A stretch of 64,000 nucleotides of DNA from Methylophaga muralis (GCF_001720165.1 NZ_MCRI01000012.1:1-64000); one strand, 5' to 3'; positions 9,652 to 19,327 are shown, numbered from the stretch's first letter. Notes: generated from the letters alone by a model not told the origin. A program made the numbers and translations.

Positions 9652-9708
9652 ACAGTGCCTTGATCATACACGAAATTTTATTTTGTTCTGCGCTATTTGA
9701 TTCATATA

Positions 9709-9797
9709 GTGAAACAAAGTTTAACAAAACTATTGACAGTCAAAAACACAAATGCGTAAATAGAGCTAAAGTTTCACGAGGTGAAATAAAGTTTACT
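9709..9797. promoter_or_regulatory. Cluster of GTGAAAC-N3-GTTTCAC-like operators between the XRE regulator and mgdA
   Basis: Three related dyads with 3-base spacers: GTGAAAC-AAA-GTTTAAC at 9709-9725, GTTTCAC-GAG-GTGAAAT at 9771-9787, and GTGAAAT-AAA-GTTTACT at 9781-9797, which overlaps the second. The 15-base block GTGAAAYAAAGTTTA occurs twice, 72 bp apart. The copies flank a perfect TTGACA box. This is the layout expected of operator sites for the divergently encoded XRE-cupin regulator; that link is inferred. Confidence 0.6.
9733..9762 (+). promoter_or_regulatory. Candidate sigma70 promoter for the mgd-gmaS-mgs operon
   Basis: A perfect -35 hexamer TTGACA at 9733-9738 is followed 17-18 bases later by a poor -10 (GTAAAT/TAAATA at 9756-9762). 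The weak -10 suggests that an activator is needed. It is flanked by the repeated GTGAAAC dyads. Confidence 0.4.
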
Positions 9798-9816
9798 TAA
9801 AAGGTGGTAGAGAAAA

Positions 9817-9834
9817 CTACTCCCTTGGTAGTAG
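9817..9834 (+). promoter_or_regulatory. 18-bp dyad CTACTCCCTTGGTAGTAG, copy 1 (before mgdA)
   Basis: Near-palindrome (14 of 18 positions symmetric) located 31 bp before the mgdA start. A copy matching at 16 of 18 positions precedes the dimethylamine operon at 19503-19520. Likely a shared regulator site. Its size and dyad form suit a NarL/LuxR-type response regulator such as the one encoded at 26364-27020, which is an inference. Confidence 0.6.
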
Positions 9835-9865
9835 ATGGGATGGCAAAACAGCAAGAGGATGATTC

Positions 9866-11107
9866 ATGCCGTTACGTTTGTTGAAATACGCAATTAGTCG
9901 GGAACACCCGGCACCACGCTTTTTCCGTGACTGCGTAGAGCCTAAGAAAACCTATGACGTCGTTATCATCGGCGGGGGTGGACACGGCTTGGCGGCTGCT
10001 TATTACCTGGCCAAAGATTACGGCATTACCAATGTAGCGGTATTAGAAAAAGGCTATATCGGTGGCGGAAATACTGGACGTAACACGACGATTATCCGTT
10101 CCAACTATCTGACTCCGGAAGGCGTTAAGTTTTACGACGCCAGCGTAAAAATTTACGAAGGTTTGTCCGAAGAGCTGGATCTGAATCTGTTTTATTCCAA
10201 TCGTGGACATTTCACTCTGGCTCATACCGAATCAGCAATGCGCACCATGCGCTGGCGGGCTGAGGTCAATAAACATGTTGGTGTCGAAAGTTATGTGGTT
10301 GGCCCAGAAGAAATCTCCAAAGCCTGCCCGCAATTAGATATCTCCTGCAGCGGTCAAGCCCCTATTTTAGGCGCGCTTTATCACGCTCCGGGTTCAGTTG
10401 CTCGACATGATGGTGTGGCATGGGGTTATGCCCGCGGTGCCGATCAGCTTGGGGTAGAAATATTCCAGAATACCGAAGTTACCCGTATTGACGTCAAAGG
10501 CGGCAAGGTCTGCGGCGTTCAAACCAATAATGGTTATATCAGCACTAACAAAGTCCTGTCAGCGGTAGCTGGTTTCACGCCACGTATTACTCAGATGGTG
10601 GATTTACAAACACCAATCGTCATTCATCCATTACAAGCCTGTGTAACTGAGCCAATGAAACCTTGGCTCGATACCATTTTGGTATCAGGCAGTCTGCACG
10701 TTTATGTCAGTCAGTCTTCACGTGGCGAGTTGGTTATGGGCTCATCTTTAGATCCATATGAAATGCACTCAACACGTTCATCGCTGGATTTTGTGGAAGG
10801 GCTGACCTCGCATATCACCGATATGTTTCCGTTTCTTTCCAACGTCAAAGTGGTTCGCCAATGGGCGGGGATGGCAGATTTAACGCCAGACTTCGCACCC
10901 ATCATGGGCAAAACACCGATAGAAGGTTTCTATCTGGATGCCGGCTGGGGAACCTGGGGTTTCAAAGCCACGCCAATCAGTGGCAAAACCATGGCAGAGA
11001 CCATTGCCAAGGATATGGCGCCAGATTTAATTAAGTCATTTCGTTTGTCGCGTTTCGAAGACTACGAATTGACCGGTGAAAAAGGTGCCGCTTCAGTCGG
11101 CCATTAA
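9866..11107 (+). CDS. mgdA: N-methylglutamate dehydrogenase subunit A (sarcosine oxidase beta-like)
   Basis: Flavin subunit of the complex that oxidises N-methylglutamate to glutamate, releasing the methyl group as a folate-bound one-carbon unit. It is a DAO-type flavoprotein of 413 residues: dinucleotide-binding motif VIIGGGGHGLAAAYYLA near residue 35, ARHDGVAWGYARGA with His181 at the position of the covalent FMN histidine of SoxB, and C-terminal GWGTWGFKATPISG. On sequence alone it could be called sarcosine oxidase beta; the linked gmaS and mgsABC make the N-methylglutamate role far more likely. ATG 9866 follows AGAGGA by seven bases. Confidence 0.9.
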   Translation: MPLRLLKYAISREHPAPRFFRDCVEPKKTYDVVIIGGGGHGLAAAYYLAKDYGITNVAVLEKGYIGGGNTGRNTTIIRSNYLTPEGVKFYDASVKIYEGLSEELDLNLFYSNRGHFTLAHTESAMRTMRWRAEVNKHVGVESYVVGPEEISKACPQLDISCSGQAPILGALYHAPGSVARHDGVAWGYARGADQLGVEIFQNTEVTRIDVKGGKVCGVQTNNGYISTNKVLSAVAGFTPRITQMVDLQTPIVIHPLQACVTEPMKPWLDTILVSGSLHVYVSQSSRGELVMGSSLDPYEMHSTRSSLDFVEGLTSHITDMFPFLSNVKVVRQWAGMADLTPDFAPIMGKTPIEGFYLDAGWGTWGFKATPISGKTMAETIAKDMAPDLIKSFRLSRFEDYELTGEKGAASVGH

Positions 11108-11121
11108 ACGAGAGTATCGCA

Positions 11122-11388
11122 ATGAAATTACTGCAATGTCCTGTTAATGGAATCAGACCTCTGAGCGAATTCAGCTATGGCGGTGAATTTCGCACCATGC
11201 CTGATCCAGATAGTTGCACCGATCAACAGTGGGCAGCCTATGTGCATTACCGCAGTGGCGCGCCTGGTTATAAAAAAGAATGGTGGTATCACATGCCCAG
11301 TGGCACTTGGTTTATAGCAGAACGTAATACGATTACCGACAAAGTCAGCCGCACCTATCTGTTCCCTAAACGGGAGGTTGCTGTATGA
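11122..11388 (+). CDS. mgdB: N-methylglutamate dehydrogenase subunit B (sarcosine oxidase delta-like)
   Basis: Small subunit of 88 residues related to SoxD, a structural zinc protein of heterotetrameric sarcosine oxidase. Recognisable core: CPVNGIRPLSEFSYGGEF at the N-terminus and EWWYHMPSGTWFIAERNT at residues 53-70. The canonical zinc set of SoxD (CPxCG plus HxxxC) is not intact: Cys6 and His57 remain, but the second Cys is Asn9 and the last Cys is absent. I believe Asn at this place is common in the methylamine branch, but cannot check. It overlaps mgdC by four bases (ATGA), which suggests translational coupling. Confidence 0.88.
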   Translation: MKLLQCPVNGIRPLSEFSYGGEFRTMPDPDSCTDQQWAAYVHYRSGAPGYKKEWWYHMPSGTWFIAERNTITDKVSRTYLFPKREVAV

Positions 11389-14279
11389 GTTCAAGATTAA
11401 CGACGCAATCGACTGAATGGATCCAGCGCGATAAGCCTTTTAGCTTCAGCTACGAAGGCCAGCAAGTTACTGCCTTTGAAGGCGACACCATTAGTAGTGC
11501 TCTATGGGCCAATGGCATCAAGGTTTTAGGACGCAGTTTCAAATATCACCGGGCCCGCGGCATTCTGACGCTGGCAAATCATGACGTAAACGCGTTGATG
11601 ACCGATGGTATAGATACCAATATCCGTGCTGATGTATGGCCGGTGCAAGCCGATATGCAGCTGACAGCGGTGAATACCACTGGCGGTGTAATAAAAGACA
11701 GAAGCCAGTTTATCGATAAAATTTCGCCGTTATTACCAGTCGGCTTTTATTACAAAGCATTTCATACGCCACGCCGGTTTTTCCCATTTTGGGAAGACAA
11801 GATCCGTAAAGCGGCTGGTTTGGGTGAGGTGAACTTTAATTACCCGAGAATTCCTAAACCTAAACAGCATGCACATTGCGATGTGTTGATCATTGGTGCT
11901 GGTATTGCCGGACTGTCAGCTGCAATCAGTGTGGCTGAGCAAGGTTTGTCAGTCATTATTGTTGATGAAAATGCCAAAGCTGGTGGCAGCCTGACTTATG
12001 ACATGGCTACTGATTCAGTTAGCCAATTAACAACATTACTCAGTGCTGTTGAAAGCTATAGCAAAATTCGCCTAATCACCAACGCCTATGCCGCAGGTTA
12101 TTACGCCGATCATCTAGTACCGATCGTCGAAACTACTGGTATCACTAAAGTTCGTGCCAAAGCACTGATTGTGGCCAGTGGTGCTTTCGAACAACCGCCA
12201 GTATTTCGTAATAATGATTTACCCGGGGTGATGATGGGTTCTGCTGCACAGCGCTTAATCTATCGTTATGCCGTCAAACCATTTGATAAAGGTGTGGTAG
12301 TTACAGCCAACGATTACGGTTATCGCACAGCATTGGATTTACTGGCGGCCGGTGTGGATGTGCTGGCAGTGATTGATATGCGCCGCGAAGGCAGTAGCTC
12401 GCCATTGGTGACTGAGCTTAAAAGCAAACAGGTCGCTGTGCATAAAGCCAGCTGCGTTTATGAAGTCATTGCTTCCAAACAAAAACTGGGTGTTTCGGAA
12501 GTGGTTATCTGTCCTTACGACGAGTTGATGGCAGAAGCTGATACCAAAAATAAAATCCGTCTTAAATGTGATGGCGTGGCAATGAGTGCCGGTTGGGCGC
12601 CTGCTGCTGCATTGTTATATCAAGCGGGCACCAAAATGCGCTTTGATAATACGGTGCAACAGTTTGTGCCAGCAGAACTGCCGGAAGGCGTGTTTGCTGC
12701 CGGTAAGGTCAATGGCATATTTGAACTAGACCAACGTCAGTTGGATGGACAACGTGCCGCTGCTGAAGCGTTGAATTATTTGGGTAAATCGGTTGCCACT
12801 GTTGAAGTAAAACAACATCAGGGCATTTCACCTAGCCATGCTTATCCGGTGGTCAATCATCCGAAAGGCAAAAACTTTGTCGATTTTGATGAAGACATTC
12901 AGGTTAAAGACTTTATCAATGCCGCCAAAGAAGGTTTTGACAACATTGAGTTGATGAAACGTTTCACCACAGTTGGCATGGGCCCGAGCCAGGGCAAACA
13001 TTCCAATATGAATGCGATTCGCATCCTGGCGCGGATTCGTGATTTGCCGGTAGAGAAAATCGGCACGACAACTGCCAGACCCTTTTTTCATCCAACGCCA
13101 ATAGGCCACTTGGGCGGTCGTGGATTTCATCCACATCGTTATACCGCGATCCATGAATGGCACATTGAAAATGGCGGAATAATGACCGCTGCCGGTTTGT
13201 GGATGCGTCCGTCCTATTATCTGCCAGCGGGAAGTCAGCTGACGGCACAACAGGCAATGCAACAGGAAGCCATGGCCGTTCGCACTAAAGCCGGAATGAT
13301 TGATAACAGCACCTTGGGCAAGATCGAAGTCTATGGTCCAGACGCGGCAGCGTTTCTTGAACGGGTTTACACCGGCAAATTCGCCAAGCAGAAAGTTGGT
13401 CAATACCGCATCGCCATGCTGCTCGATGAAGCGGGGGTGATGGTCGATGACGGTCTGGCTTGCCGACTGGCAGAAGATCGTTTTTATCTGACCACCAGCA
13501 CCACCAATTCCGCAATGGTATATCGCCAGTTACAACGTGAAGTACAAATCAGCGGTTTGTCGGTGTCGTTAGCCAATCTGACTGGGGTTAAAGCAGCCAT
13601 GACCATTGCAGGTCCGGCGTCGGCAGATATTTTGTCACAATTAACTACAGTGGATTTATCTGCTAACGCTTTCCCAACGGGGAGTGTGGTGGAAACCAAG
13701 GTGGCAGATGTTGAATGTCTGTTGCTGCGTGTGGCCTTCGTCGCTGAACAGGCTTTTGAGATTCATCTGCCAGCCGCTGCAGGTTTATACGTCTGGAATC
13801 AATTGATGCAAGCCGGTGCGTTATTTGGCCTGATGGCTTATGGCACCGATGCTCAGCGTTTGCTCAGACTGGAAATGGGACATCATCTGATTGGGCATGA
13901 CACTGATGGATTAACCAATCCGTTTGAAGCACATGCTGAGCCATTGATCGCCATGGATAAAGCCTTTTTTACCGGTCAACGCAGCTTAAAAATTATCGCC
14001 AAAAAACCACTGAATAAAACGCTGGTGAATTTTGTGTTGGATAGCGATTTTGCTGGTGACCTACCCAACGAATGCAACTTGGTGATTGATAACGGCGATA
14101 TCGCAGGACGTATTACCAGTATTGCCTACAGCCCTTATTTGAAGAGAGTGATTGGTATTGCCTTTGTGCCACCGGAAAAACGCCAAACCGGCAGCCGGTT
14201 TGAGATTCGTAATGATGCCGGGGATTTGATTGCCGCCACCGTGATTCAGTCACCCACTGAACTGGCCAAAAGTGCATAG
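11385..14279 (+). CDS. mgdC: N-methylglutamate dehydrogenase subunit C (sarcosine oxidase alpha-like)
   Basis: Large subunit of 964 residues with SoxA architecture: a ferredoxin-like N-terminal fold (~1-110, GRSFKYHRARGILT, no iron-sulfur cysteines), a pyridine-nucleotide/FAD Rossmann region (IIGAGIAGLSAAISV near 170; second nucleotide domain near 300), the SoxA A3 region near 500-580, then a GcvT-like folate-binding module (~600-960, RTKAGMIDNSTLGKIEV, YGTDAQRLLRLEMGH). The GcvT part explains transfer of the methylene group to tetrahydrofolate. Start ATG overlaps the mgdB stop. Confidence 0.9.
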   Translation: MSSRLTTQSTEWIQRDKPFSFSYEGQQVTAFEGDTISSALWANGIKVLGRSFKYHRARGILTLANHDVNALMTDGIDTNIRADVWPVQADMQLTAVNTTGGVIKDRSQFIDKISPLLPVGFYYKAFHTPRRFFPFWEDKIRKAAGLGEVNFNYPRIPKPKQHAHCDVLIIGAGIAGLSAAISVAEQGLSVIIVDENAKAGGSLTYDMATDSVSQLTTLLSAVESYSKIRLITNAYAAGYYADHLVPIVETTGITKVRAKALIVASGAFEQPPVFRNNDLPGVMMGSAAQRLIYRYAVKPFDKGVVVTANDYGYRTALDLLAAGVDVLAVIDMRREGSSSPLVTELKSKQVAVHKASCVYEVIASKQKLGVSEVVICPYDELMAEADTKNKIRLKCDGVAMSAGWAPAAALLYQAGTKMRFDNTVQQFVPAELPEGVFAAGKVNGIFELDQRQLDGQRAAAEALNYLGKSVATVEVKQHQGISPSHAYPVVNHPKGKNFVDFDEDIQVKDFINAAKEGFDNIELMKRFTTVGMGPSQGKHSNMNAIRILARIRDLPVEKIGTTTARPFFHPTPIGHLGGRGFHPHRYTAIHEWHIENGGIMTAAGLWMRPSYYLPAGSQLTAQQAMQQEAMAVRTKAGMIDNSTLGKIEVYGPDAAAFLERVYTGKFAKQKVGQYRIAMLLDEAGVMVDDGLACRLAEDRFYLTTSTTNSAMVYRQLQREVQISGLSVSLANLTGVKAAMTIAGPASADILSQLTTVDLSANAFPTGSVVETKVADVECLLLRVAFVAEQAFEIHLPAAAGLYVWNQLMQAGALFGLMAYGTDAQRLLRLEMGHHLIGHDTDGLTNPFEAHAEPLIAMDKAFFTGQRSLKIIAKKPLNKTLVNFVLDSDFAGDLPNECNLVIDNGDIAGRITSIAYSPYLKRVIGIAFVPPEKRQTGSRFEIRNDAGDLIAATVIQSPTELAKSA

Positions 14280-14291
14280 GAAAGCTTACTG

Positions 14292-14987
14292 ATGAAATCG
14301 ACCCTATTAAAAAGCCCAATCGCCTTCGCTCAGGCTAGCCAAAACCCGCAAATGGCTGAGGTTAACGGCATGCTGACGGCAGTAAGGTTTGCTGATGAAG
14401 CTATTGAATCACAACGTGTTGAAGTCTTGGCTATCTGCGATGTCAGTGCGTTTGAACGAGTCAGCATAAAAGGAAAACAAGCCGCCAGTTACTTGCAACA
14501 ACAAGGCATTGCTTTGCCAGCCGATGCGAATCAATGGCTTTTCGAAGCAGATCGTCTGGTGATGCGACTGGGTAACAGTGAATTTTTAATTGAAGACCAA
14601 ACTACCAACGTTAAACCATCGGTCAGTGAGCTCTCATCTGCAGAGGGCGTGCACAAAGTCAGTCGCAACGACGCGGCTTTCATATTGACCGGAAACCATA
14701 TCCAACCATTATTTGCAGAAATTTGTGAAATCGATCTGGTGGCCGAACTGGCAACAGAAAACCACCTGGTCATGACAGTCATTGCAGGGGTGTCAGCAAC
14801 GTTGCTGAGCCAAACGCTTAATGGAGAGCGCATCTATCGACTCTGGTGTGATGGAACTTACGGACCTTATCTGTGGAAGACCTTGCTGAGCATTATTGAA
14901 CAGGCAGGCGGCGGAGCGTGGGATTGCATCACTTTTATCCAAAGATTTAACCGATTGCAGATCTCAACATTAAGGAAAGGCTTATGA
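14292..14987 (+). CDS. mgdD: N-methylglutamate dehydrogenase subunit D (sarcosine oxidase gamma-like)
   Basis: 231-residue protein with the weakly conserved GcvT-like fold of SoxG. Recognisable features are the start [13 protein letters not shown], the [17 protein letters not shown] strand-helix pattern near residue 45, and the C-terminal [14 protein letters not shown]. The assignment rests mainly on position, the 12-bp spacing after mgdC, and size. Stop overlaps the gmaS start (ATGA at 14984-14987). Confidence 0.82.
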   Translation: MKSTLLKSPIAFAQASQNPQMAEVNGMLTAVRFADEAIESQRVEVLAICDVSAFERVSIKGKQAASYLQQQGIALPADANQWLFEADRLVMRLGNSEFLIEDQTTNVKPSVSELSSAEGVHKVSRNDAAFILTGNHIQPLFAEICEIDLVAELATENHLVMTVIAGVSATLLSQTLNGERIYRLWCDGTYGPYLWKTLLSIIEQAGGGAWDCITFIQRFNRLQISTLRKGL

Positions 14988-16321
14988 AATCGTTAGCAGA
15001 AGCAAAACAGTTTCTCGAAACCAATAACATCAAATATGTGCTGGCCCAGTTTGTAGACATTCACGGGGTCGCCAAAACCAAATCTGTGCCGGCCAGTTGT
15101 CTGCAAGATGTCGTGGAAAAAGGCGCAGGCTTTGCCGGGTTTGCAGTGTGGGGTTTGGGCATGGAACCACATGGCCCTGACTTTCTGGCTCGTGGTGATT
15201 TGAGCACTTTATCGATTGTGCCGTGGCAGCCGGGTTATGCCCGCATTGTCTGCGATGGTCATGTTAATGGTAAACCACATCCTTACGACAGCCGTGTGGT
15301 GTTGAAAAAACAACTGAGCATGCTGGCGGATAACGGCTGGACCTTAAATACCGGTCTGGAACCGGAATTTTCCTTATTTAATCGTGGTCCAGATGGCGCG
15401 TTACTACCTGTCGATGAGAGCGATTTGCTGGATAAACCTTGCTACGACTACAAAGGTTTATCCCGTTCAAGAAACTTTCTCGAATCACTGGTCGATTCAC
15501 TGCAACAGGTGGATTTTGATGTTTATCAAATCGACCATGAAGATGCTAACGGCCAGTTTGAAATCAACTATACCTACAGCGATGCGTTGACCTCGGCTGA
15601 CCGCTTTACCTTTGTACGCATGGCGGCAGGTGAAATTGCCAACGGTATGGATATGGTTTGTTCGTTTATGCCAAAACCATTCTCCGATCGTACCGGTAAT
15701 GGCATGCACTTCCATCTGTCGATCACTGACAAAGATGGCAAAAACCTTTTTAACGATGACAGCGATGTCAATGGCATGGGCCTGTCAAAAATGGCTTATC
15801 ACTTTATCGGTGGCTTGCTGCATCACGCGGATTCTTTATGTGCCTTTGCTGCGCCGATTGTGAATTCCTACAAACGTCTGGTAGTTGGCGGAGCCGCTTC
15901 CGGTGCGACTTGGGCACCAGCTTATATCTGTTACGGCGATAACAACCGTTCGGCGATGGTGCGTATTCCGTATGGCCGTCTTGAATTCCGCTTACCGGAT
16001 TCCAGCTGTAATCCATATTTAGTGCATGCCGCATTGATTGCTGCCGGTATGGACGGTGTTGAACGCGAATTGGATCCAGGCGCGCCACACAACATCAATT
16101 TATACGATTTAAGTGAAGCTGAATTGAAAGAAAAAGGCATCGGGGTGTTACCACAAAACCTCAACGAAGCATTGGATGCTTTGGCCGCCAACAGTGTGCT
16201 CAGAGAAAAAATGGGCTCAGAAATCGTCGATGAATTTATCAAAGTAAAACGCATGGAGTGGATTGAATATTCACGTCATGTATCCGATTGGGAACGCAAA
16301 CGCTACGCCGAGTTTTTCTAA
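14984..16321 (+). CDS. gmaS: Gamma-glutamylmethylamide synthetase
   Basis: Ligates methylamine to glutamate with ATP, giving gamma-glutamylmethylamide, the entry step of the N-methylglutamate pathway. The 445-residue protein is a glutamine synthetase relative: beta-grasp N-terminal domain ([17 protein letters not shown]), metal and glutamate motifs ([10 protein letters not shown] near 125, [11 protein letters not shown] near 185), GNGMHFHLS near 240 and the [11 protein letters not shown] / [13 protein letters not shown] segment near 320. The context between mgdD and mgsA separates it from GlnA and from PuuA-type gamma-glutamylpolyamine synthetases. Confidence 0.92.
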   Translation: MKSLAEAKQFLETNNIKYVLAQFVDIHGVAKTKSVPASCLQDVVEKGAGFAGFAVWGLGMEPHGPDFLARGDLSTLSIVPWQPGYARIVCDGHVNGKPHPYDSRVVLKKQLSMLADNGWTLNTGLEPEFSLFNRGPDGALLPVDESDLLDKPCYDYKGLSRSRNFLESLVDSLQQVDFDVYQIDHEDANGQFEINYTYSDALTSADRFTFVRMAAGEIANGMDMVCSFMPKPFSDRTGNGMHFHLSITDKDGKNLFNDDSDVNGMGLSKMAYHFIGGLLHHADSLCAFAAPIVNSYKRLVVGGAASGATWAPAYICYGDNNRSAMVRIPYGRLEFRLPDSSCNPYLVHAALIAAGMDGVERELDPGAPHNINLYDLSEAELKEKGIGVLPQNLNEALDALAANSVLREKMGSEIVDEFIKVKRMEWIEYSRHVSDWERKRYAEFF

Positions 16322-16357
16322 TCGGTTTATCAAGCAGTTATTGAAGAGGTATTAATT

Positions 16358-17263
16358 ATGTGTGGAATAGTCGGCCTATATTTAAAAAACGAGTCGCTGG
16401 AAAGCCAACTGGGACAATTGTTTGTTCCCATGCTGATCGCGATGACTGAGCGCGGTCCTGATAGTGCTGGTTTTGCGATTTATGGTGATGAAGTAGCGGA
16501 TGACTCTGTCAAATTAACGCTGCGTCATGAAGATGAAAATTATGATTGGGCTGGGCTGGCTAAACGTCTGGAAACCGCATTTTCGACCAAAGTCGACTGG
16601 TTTCAAAACAGCAAAGTCGCCGTATTGAAGCTGATGGCTGATGCCGACGATGCCATCGCCTATTTGCATGAGAATGCTCATGACGTCATGGTGATGAGTG
16701 CCGGTAAATCCATTGAGATTTTGAAAGAAGTCGGTCTGCCAGAAAACATCGTTGAGATGTTCAAACTGGGTCAGATGAAAGGCAGTCACATTATCGGCCA
16801 TACCCGTATGGCAACAGAATCTGCTGTCACGATGGCCGGTAGCCATCCGTTCTCAACCGGCATGGATTTGTGTCTGGTACATAACGGTTCGTTATCCAAC
16901 CACAACCGTCTGCGTGCTGAATTAAAACGCGAAGGCATTCACTTTGATACGGACAATGACACTGAAGTCGCAGCGGGCTATATGACCTATCGCCTGCAAC
17001 AGGGTGACAGTCTGAATCAGGCTTTGGAGCATGCACTGCAGGATCTGGATGGTTTTTACACCTTCACCATCGGCACAAAAAATGGCTTTGCCGTGGTGCG
17101 TGATCCGATTGCCTGCAAACCAGCGGTGATTGCTGAAACCGATGACTACGTTGCCATGGCATCTGAATATCAAGCGCTGACCACTTTACCTGGTATTGAG
17201 AATGCCAAGGTATGGGAACCTGAACCCGCGACGATTTACGTCTGGGAACGTGGTGATAAGTGA
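16358..17263 (+). CDS. mgsA: N-methylglutamate synthase subunit A (class II glutamine amidotransferase)
   Basis: Glutaminase-like subunit that hydrolyses gamma-glutamylmethylamide so that methylamine can be transferred by MgsC. Starts MCGIVGLYL, so Cys2 becomes the N-terminal nucleophile after Met removal; further Ntn-hydrolase motifs are ERGPDSAGFAIYG near 30, HTRMATESAV near 147 and LVHNGSLSNH near 172. Length 301. It corresponds to the amidotransferase domain of glutamate synthase large subunit, here as a separate polypeptide. Confidence 0.9.
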   Translation: MCGIVGLYLKNESLESQLGQLFVPMLIAMTERGPDSAGFAIYGDEVADDSVKLTLRHEDENYDWAGLAKRLETAFSTKVDWFQNSKVAVLKLMADADDAIAYLHENAHDVMVMSAGKSIEILKEVGLPENIVEMFKLGQMKGSHIIGHTRMATESAVTMAGSHPFSTGMDLCLVHNGSLSNHNRLRAELKREGIHFDTDNDTEVAAGYMTYRLQQGDSLNQALEHALQDLDGFYTFTIGTKNGFAVVRDPIACKPAVIAETDDYVAMASEYQALTTLPGIENAKVWEPEPATIYVWERGDK

Positions 17264-17287
17264 TCGGCGAACAGTAAGGGGAACACA

Positions 17288-17971
17288 ATGAGAACAGTAG
17301 ATTTAGCAACACAAACGGTGCGTGACTTAAACCAGGCGTTACACGATCAAGCTAAACAGTGCACCGAAACTGAATGGGAAGTGCTTAATCCCAAAGGACA
17401 GCACAACCTGGCCGTAGGACTTGATCAGAAGCTCAAAGTCGATATTAAGGGCCATGCCGGTTATTACTGCGGTGGCATGAATAAAGAAGCCGATATCGTG
17501 GTTCACGGCAGTGCCGGCCAAGGTGTGGCAGAGAACATGATGTCAGGCAGTGTTCGTGTAAAAGGAAATGCCTCCTCTTCTGCCGGGGCTACCTCAATTG
17601 GTGGGCTGTTGGTCATCGAAGGCGATGCTGGTTCACGTTGTGGCATTTCCATGAAAGGTTCGGACATTGTCGTGACCGGTAATGTTGGTCATATGAGCTG
17701 CTTTATGGGACAGGCTGGAACCCTCGTGGTTTGTGGGGATGCCGGTGATGCCTTGGGCGATTCGCTTTATGAAGTCCACATCTATGTTAAAGGCGAAGTG
17801 AAATCGTTGGGTGCAGATTGTATTGCCAAAGAAATGCGCGATGAGCATATCGAGGAACTGAGCGAAGTGCTGAAGCGTGCCGGGGTGGATGAAGACCCTC
17901 ATGCTTTTAAACGTTATGGCTCTGCACGCCAGTTATACAACTTTAAAGTCGATAACGCTTCGGCGTATTAA
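17288..17971 (+). CDS. mgsB: N-methylglutamate synthase subunit B (GXGXG domain)
   Basis: 227-residue protein corresponding to the C-terminal GXGXG beta-helix of glutamate synthase. The repeating glycine pattern is clear (GHAGYYCGGMNKEADIVVHG, GSAGQGVAENMMSGSVRVKG, GDAGSRCGISMKGSDIVVTG, GDAGDALGDS in order). It probably forms the structural bridge between the amidotransferase and FMN subunits. Spaced 24 bp from both neighbours, within the operon. Confidence 0.9.
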   Translation: MRTVDLATQTVRDLNQALHDQAKQCTETEWEVLNPKGQHNLAVGLDQKLKVDIKGHAGYYCGGMNKEADIVVHGSAGQGVAENMMSGSVRVKGNASSSAGATSIGGLLVIEGDAGSRCGISMKGSDIVVTGNVGHMSCFMGQAGTLVVCGDAGDALGDSLYEVHIYVKGEVKSLGADCIAKEMRDEHIEELSEVLKRAGVDEDPHAFKRYGSARQLYNFKVDNASAY

Positions 17972-17995
17972 AGCTGATTTTACGAGGAATTTATT

Positions 17996-19327
17996 ATGAG
18001 TGAAAAAACGAAATACATTACCGAACTCCGTGAGTCAGCAACCTTTGATCGCTCGACTATGGCCGAGATTCGCCGGGCAGCCGATACCGGTATCTACGAC
18101 ATTCGTGGCTGGGGTGCCAAACGCAAGTTACCGCATTTCGATGATTTGTTATTTCTGGGTGCAAGTATGTCGCGTTACCCGTTGGAAGGTTATCGTGAAA
18201 AATGTAATACCCAGGTCACATTAGGTACCCGTTTTGCCAAAAAACCGATCGTGATTGAAACCCCGGTCACCATTGCCGGTATGAGCTTTGGCGCTTTATC
18301 GGCCAATGCTAAAGAAGCTTTGGGCCGTGGTGCGTCTGCTGTTGGTACATCTACTACAACCGGTGACGGTGGTATGACGCCGGAAGAACGTGGTCAATCT
18401 ACCAAACTGGTTTATCAATACTTGCCATCACGCTACGGTATGAATCCGGATGATTTACGCAAAGCCGACGCCATTGAGGTTGTATTGGGGCAGGGTGCCA
18501 AGCCGGGCGGTGGTGGTATGTTGTTGGGGCAGAAGATCACCGAACGTGTTGCCAAAATGCGTACTTTGCCGATGGGTGTCGATCAACGCAGTGCCTGTCG
18601 TCATCCAGACTGGACCGGTCCGGATGATTTAGCTATCAAAATCTTGGAACTACGTGAAATCACTGACTGGCAAGTGCCTATCTATATCAAGGTCGGTGCG
18701 ACACGCACTTATTATGATGTGAAGCTGGCGGTGAAAGCCGGCGCCGATGTCATTGTTGTTGATGGTATGCAGGGCGGAACCGCGGCAACACAGGAAGTGT
18801 TTATCGAACATGTCGGTATTCCGACCATGGCGGCGATTCCTCAAGCGGTTCAGGCATTGCAGGAAATGGGCATGCACCGCAAAGTGCAGTTGATTGTTTC
18901 CGGTGGTATTCGTAACGGTGCTGATGTCGCCAAGTGCATGGCATTAGGTGCGGATGCAGTGGCAATCGGTACAGCGGCATTGATCGCGTTGGGATGTAAC
19001 GATCCTAAATACGATGAAGAGTTTAAAGCGATTGGTTCAGCGGCCGGTTTTTATGATGATTATCATGAAGGCAAAGATCCGGCTGGTATTTCCACCCAGG
19101 ATCCTGAGCTCAGTAAACGTCTGGATCCGGTTGAAGGTGGCCGTCGTCTGGCCAACTATCTGCGAGTGCTGACCATGGAAGCGCAAACCCTGGCACGTGC
19201 CTGCGGTAAAAACGATATGCGTCATTTGGAACCGGAAGATTTGGTTGCACTGACGGTTGAATCCGCTGCCATGGCAAGGGTTCCATTAGCCGGTACCAAC
19301 TGGATCCCTGGCGCCAATAATTATTAG
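17996..19327 (+). CDS. mgsC: N-methylglutamate synthase subunit C (FMN glutamate synthase-like)
   Basis: 443-residue FMN barrel subunit that forms N-methylglutamate from methylamine and an acceptor. Shows the glutamate-synthase barrel: MSFGALSANAKEALGRGA near 99, TTTGDGGMTPEE near 120, GQGAKPGGGGMLLGQKI near 168, VDGMQGGTAATQEVFIEHVG near 255, and VSGGIRNGADVAKCMALGADAVAIG near 302. Last gene of the mgd-gmaS-mgs unit, followed by a terminator-like structure. Confidence 0.92.
   Translation: MSEKTKYITELRESATFDRSTMAEIRRAADTGIYDIRGWGAKRKLPHFDDLLFLGASMSRYPLEGYREKCNTQVTLGTRFAKKPIVIETPVTIAGMSFGALSANAKEALGRGASAVGTSTTTGDGGMTPEERGQSTKLVYQYLPSRYGMNPDDLRKADAIEVVLGQGAKPGGGGMLLGQKITERVAKMRTLPMGVDQRSACRHPDWTGPDDLAIKILELREITDWQVPIYIKVGATRTYYDVKLAVKAGADVIVVDGMQGGTAATQEVFIEHVGIPTMAAIPQAVQALQEMGMHRKVQLIVSGGIRNGADVAKCMALGADAVAIGTAALIALGCNDPKYDEEFKAIGSAAGFYDDYHEGKDPAGISTQDPELSKRLDPVEGGRRLANYLRVLTMEAQTLARACGKNDMRHLEPEDLVALTVESAAMARVPLAGTNWIPGANNY

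Noticed and set aside
12828-13403. Long minus-strand open frame of 191 codons inside mgdC
   Set aside because: It is antisense to a strongly conserved part of MgdC, has no recognisable domain and no separate expression signals.
9866-14987. Heterotetrameric sarcosine oxidase operon soxBDAG
   Set aside because: Adjacent gmaS and mgsABC, and lack of glyA or purU, support N-methylglutamate dehydrogenase instead.
14984-16321. Ordinary glutamine synthetase (GlnA)
   Set aside because: Position between mgdD and mgsABC and the shape of the N-terminal region fit gamma-glutamylmethylamide synthetase; a housekeeping glnA would be expected with ntrBC.
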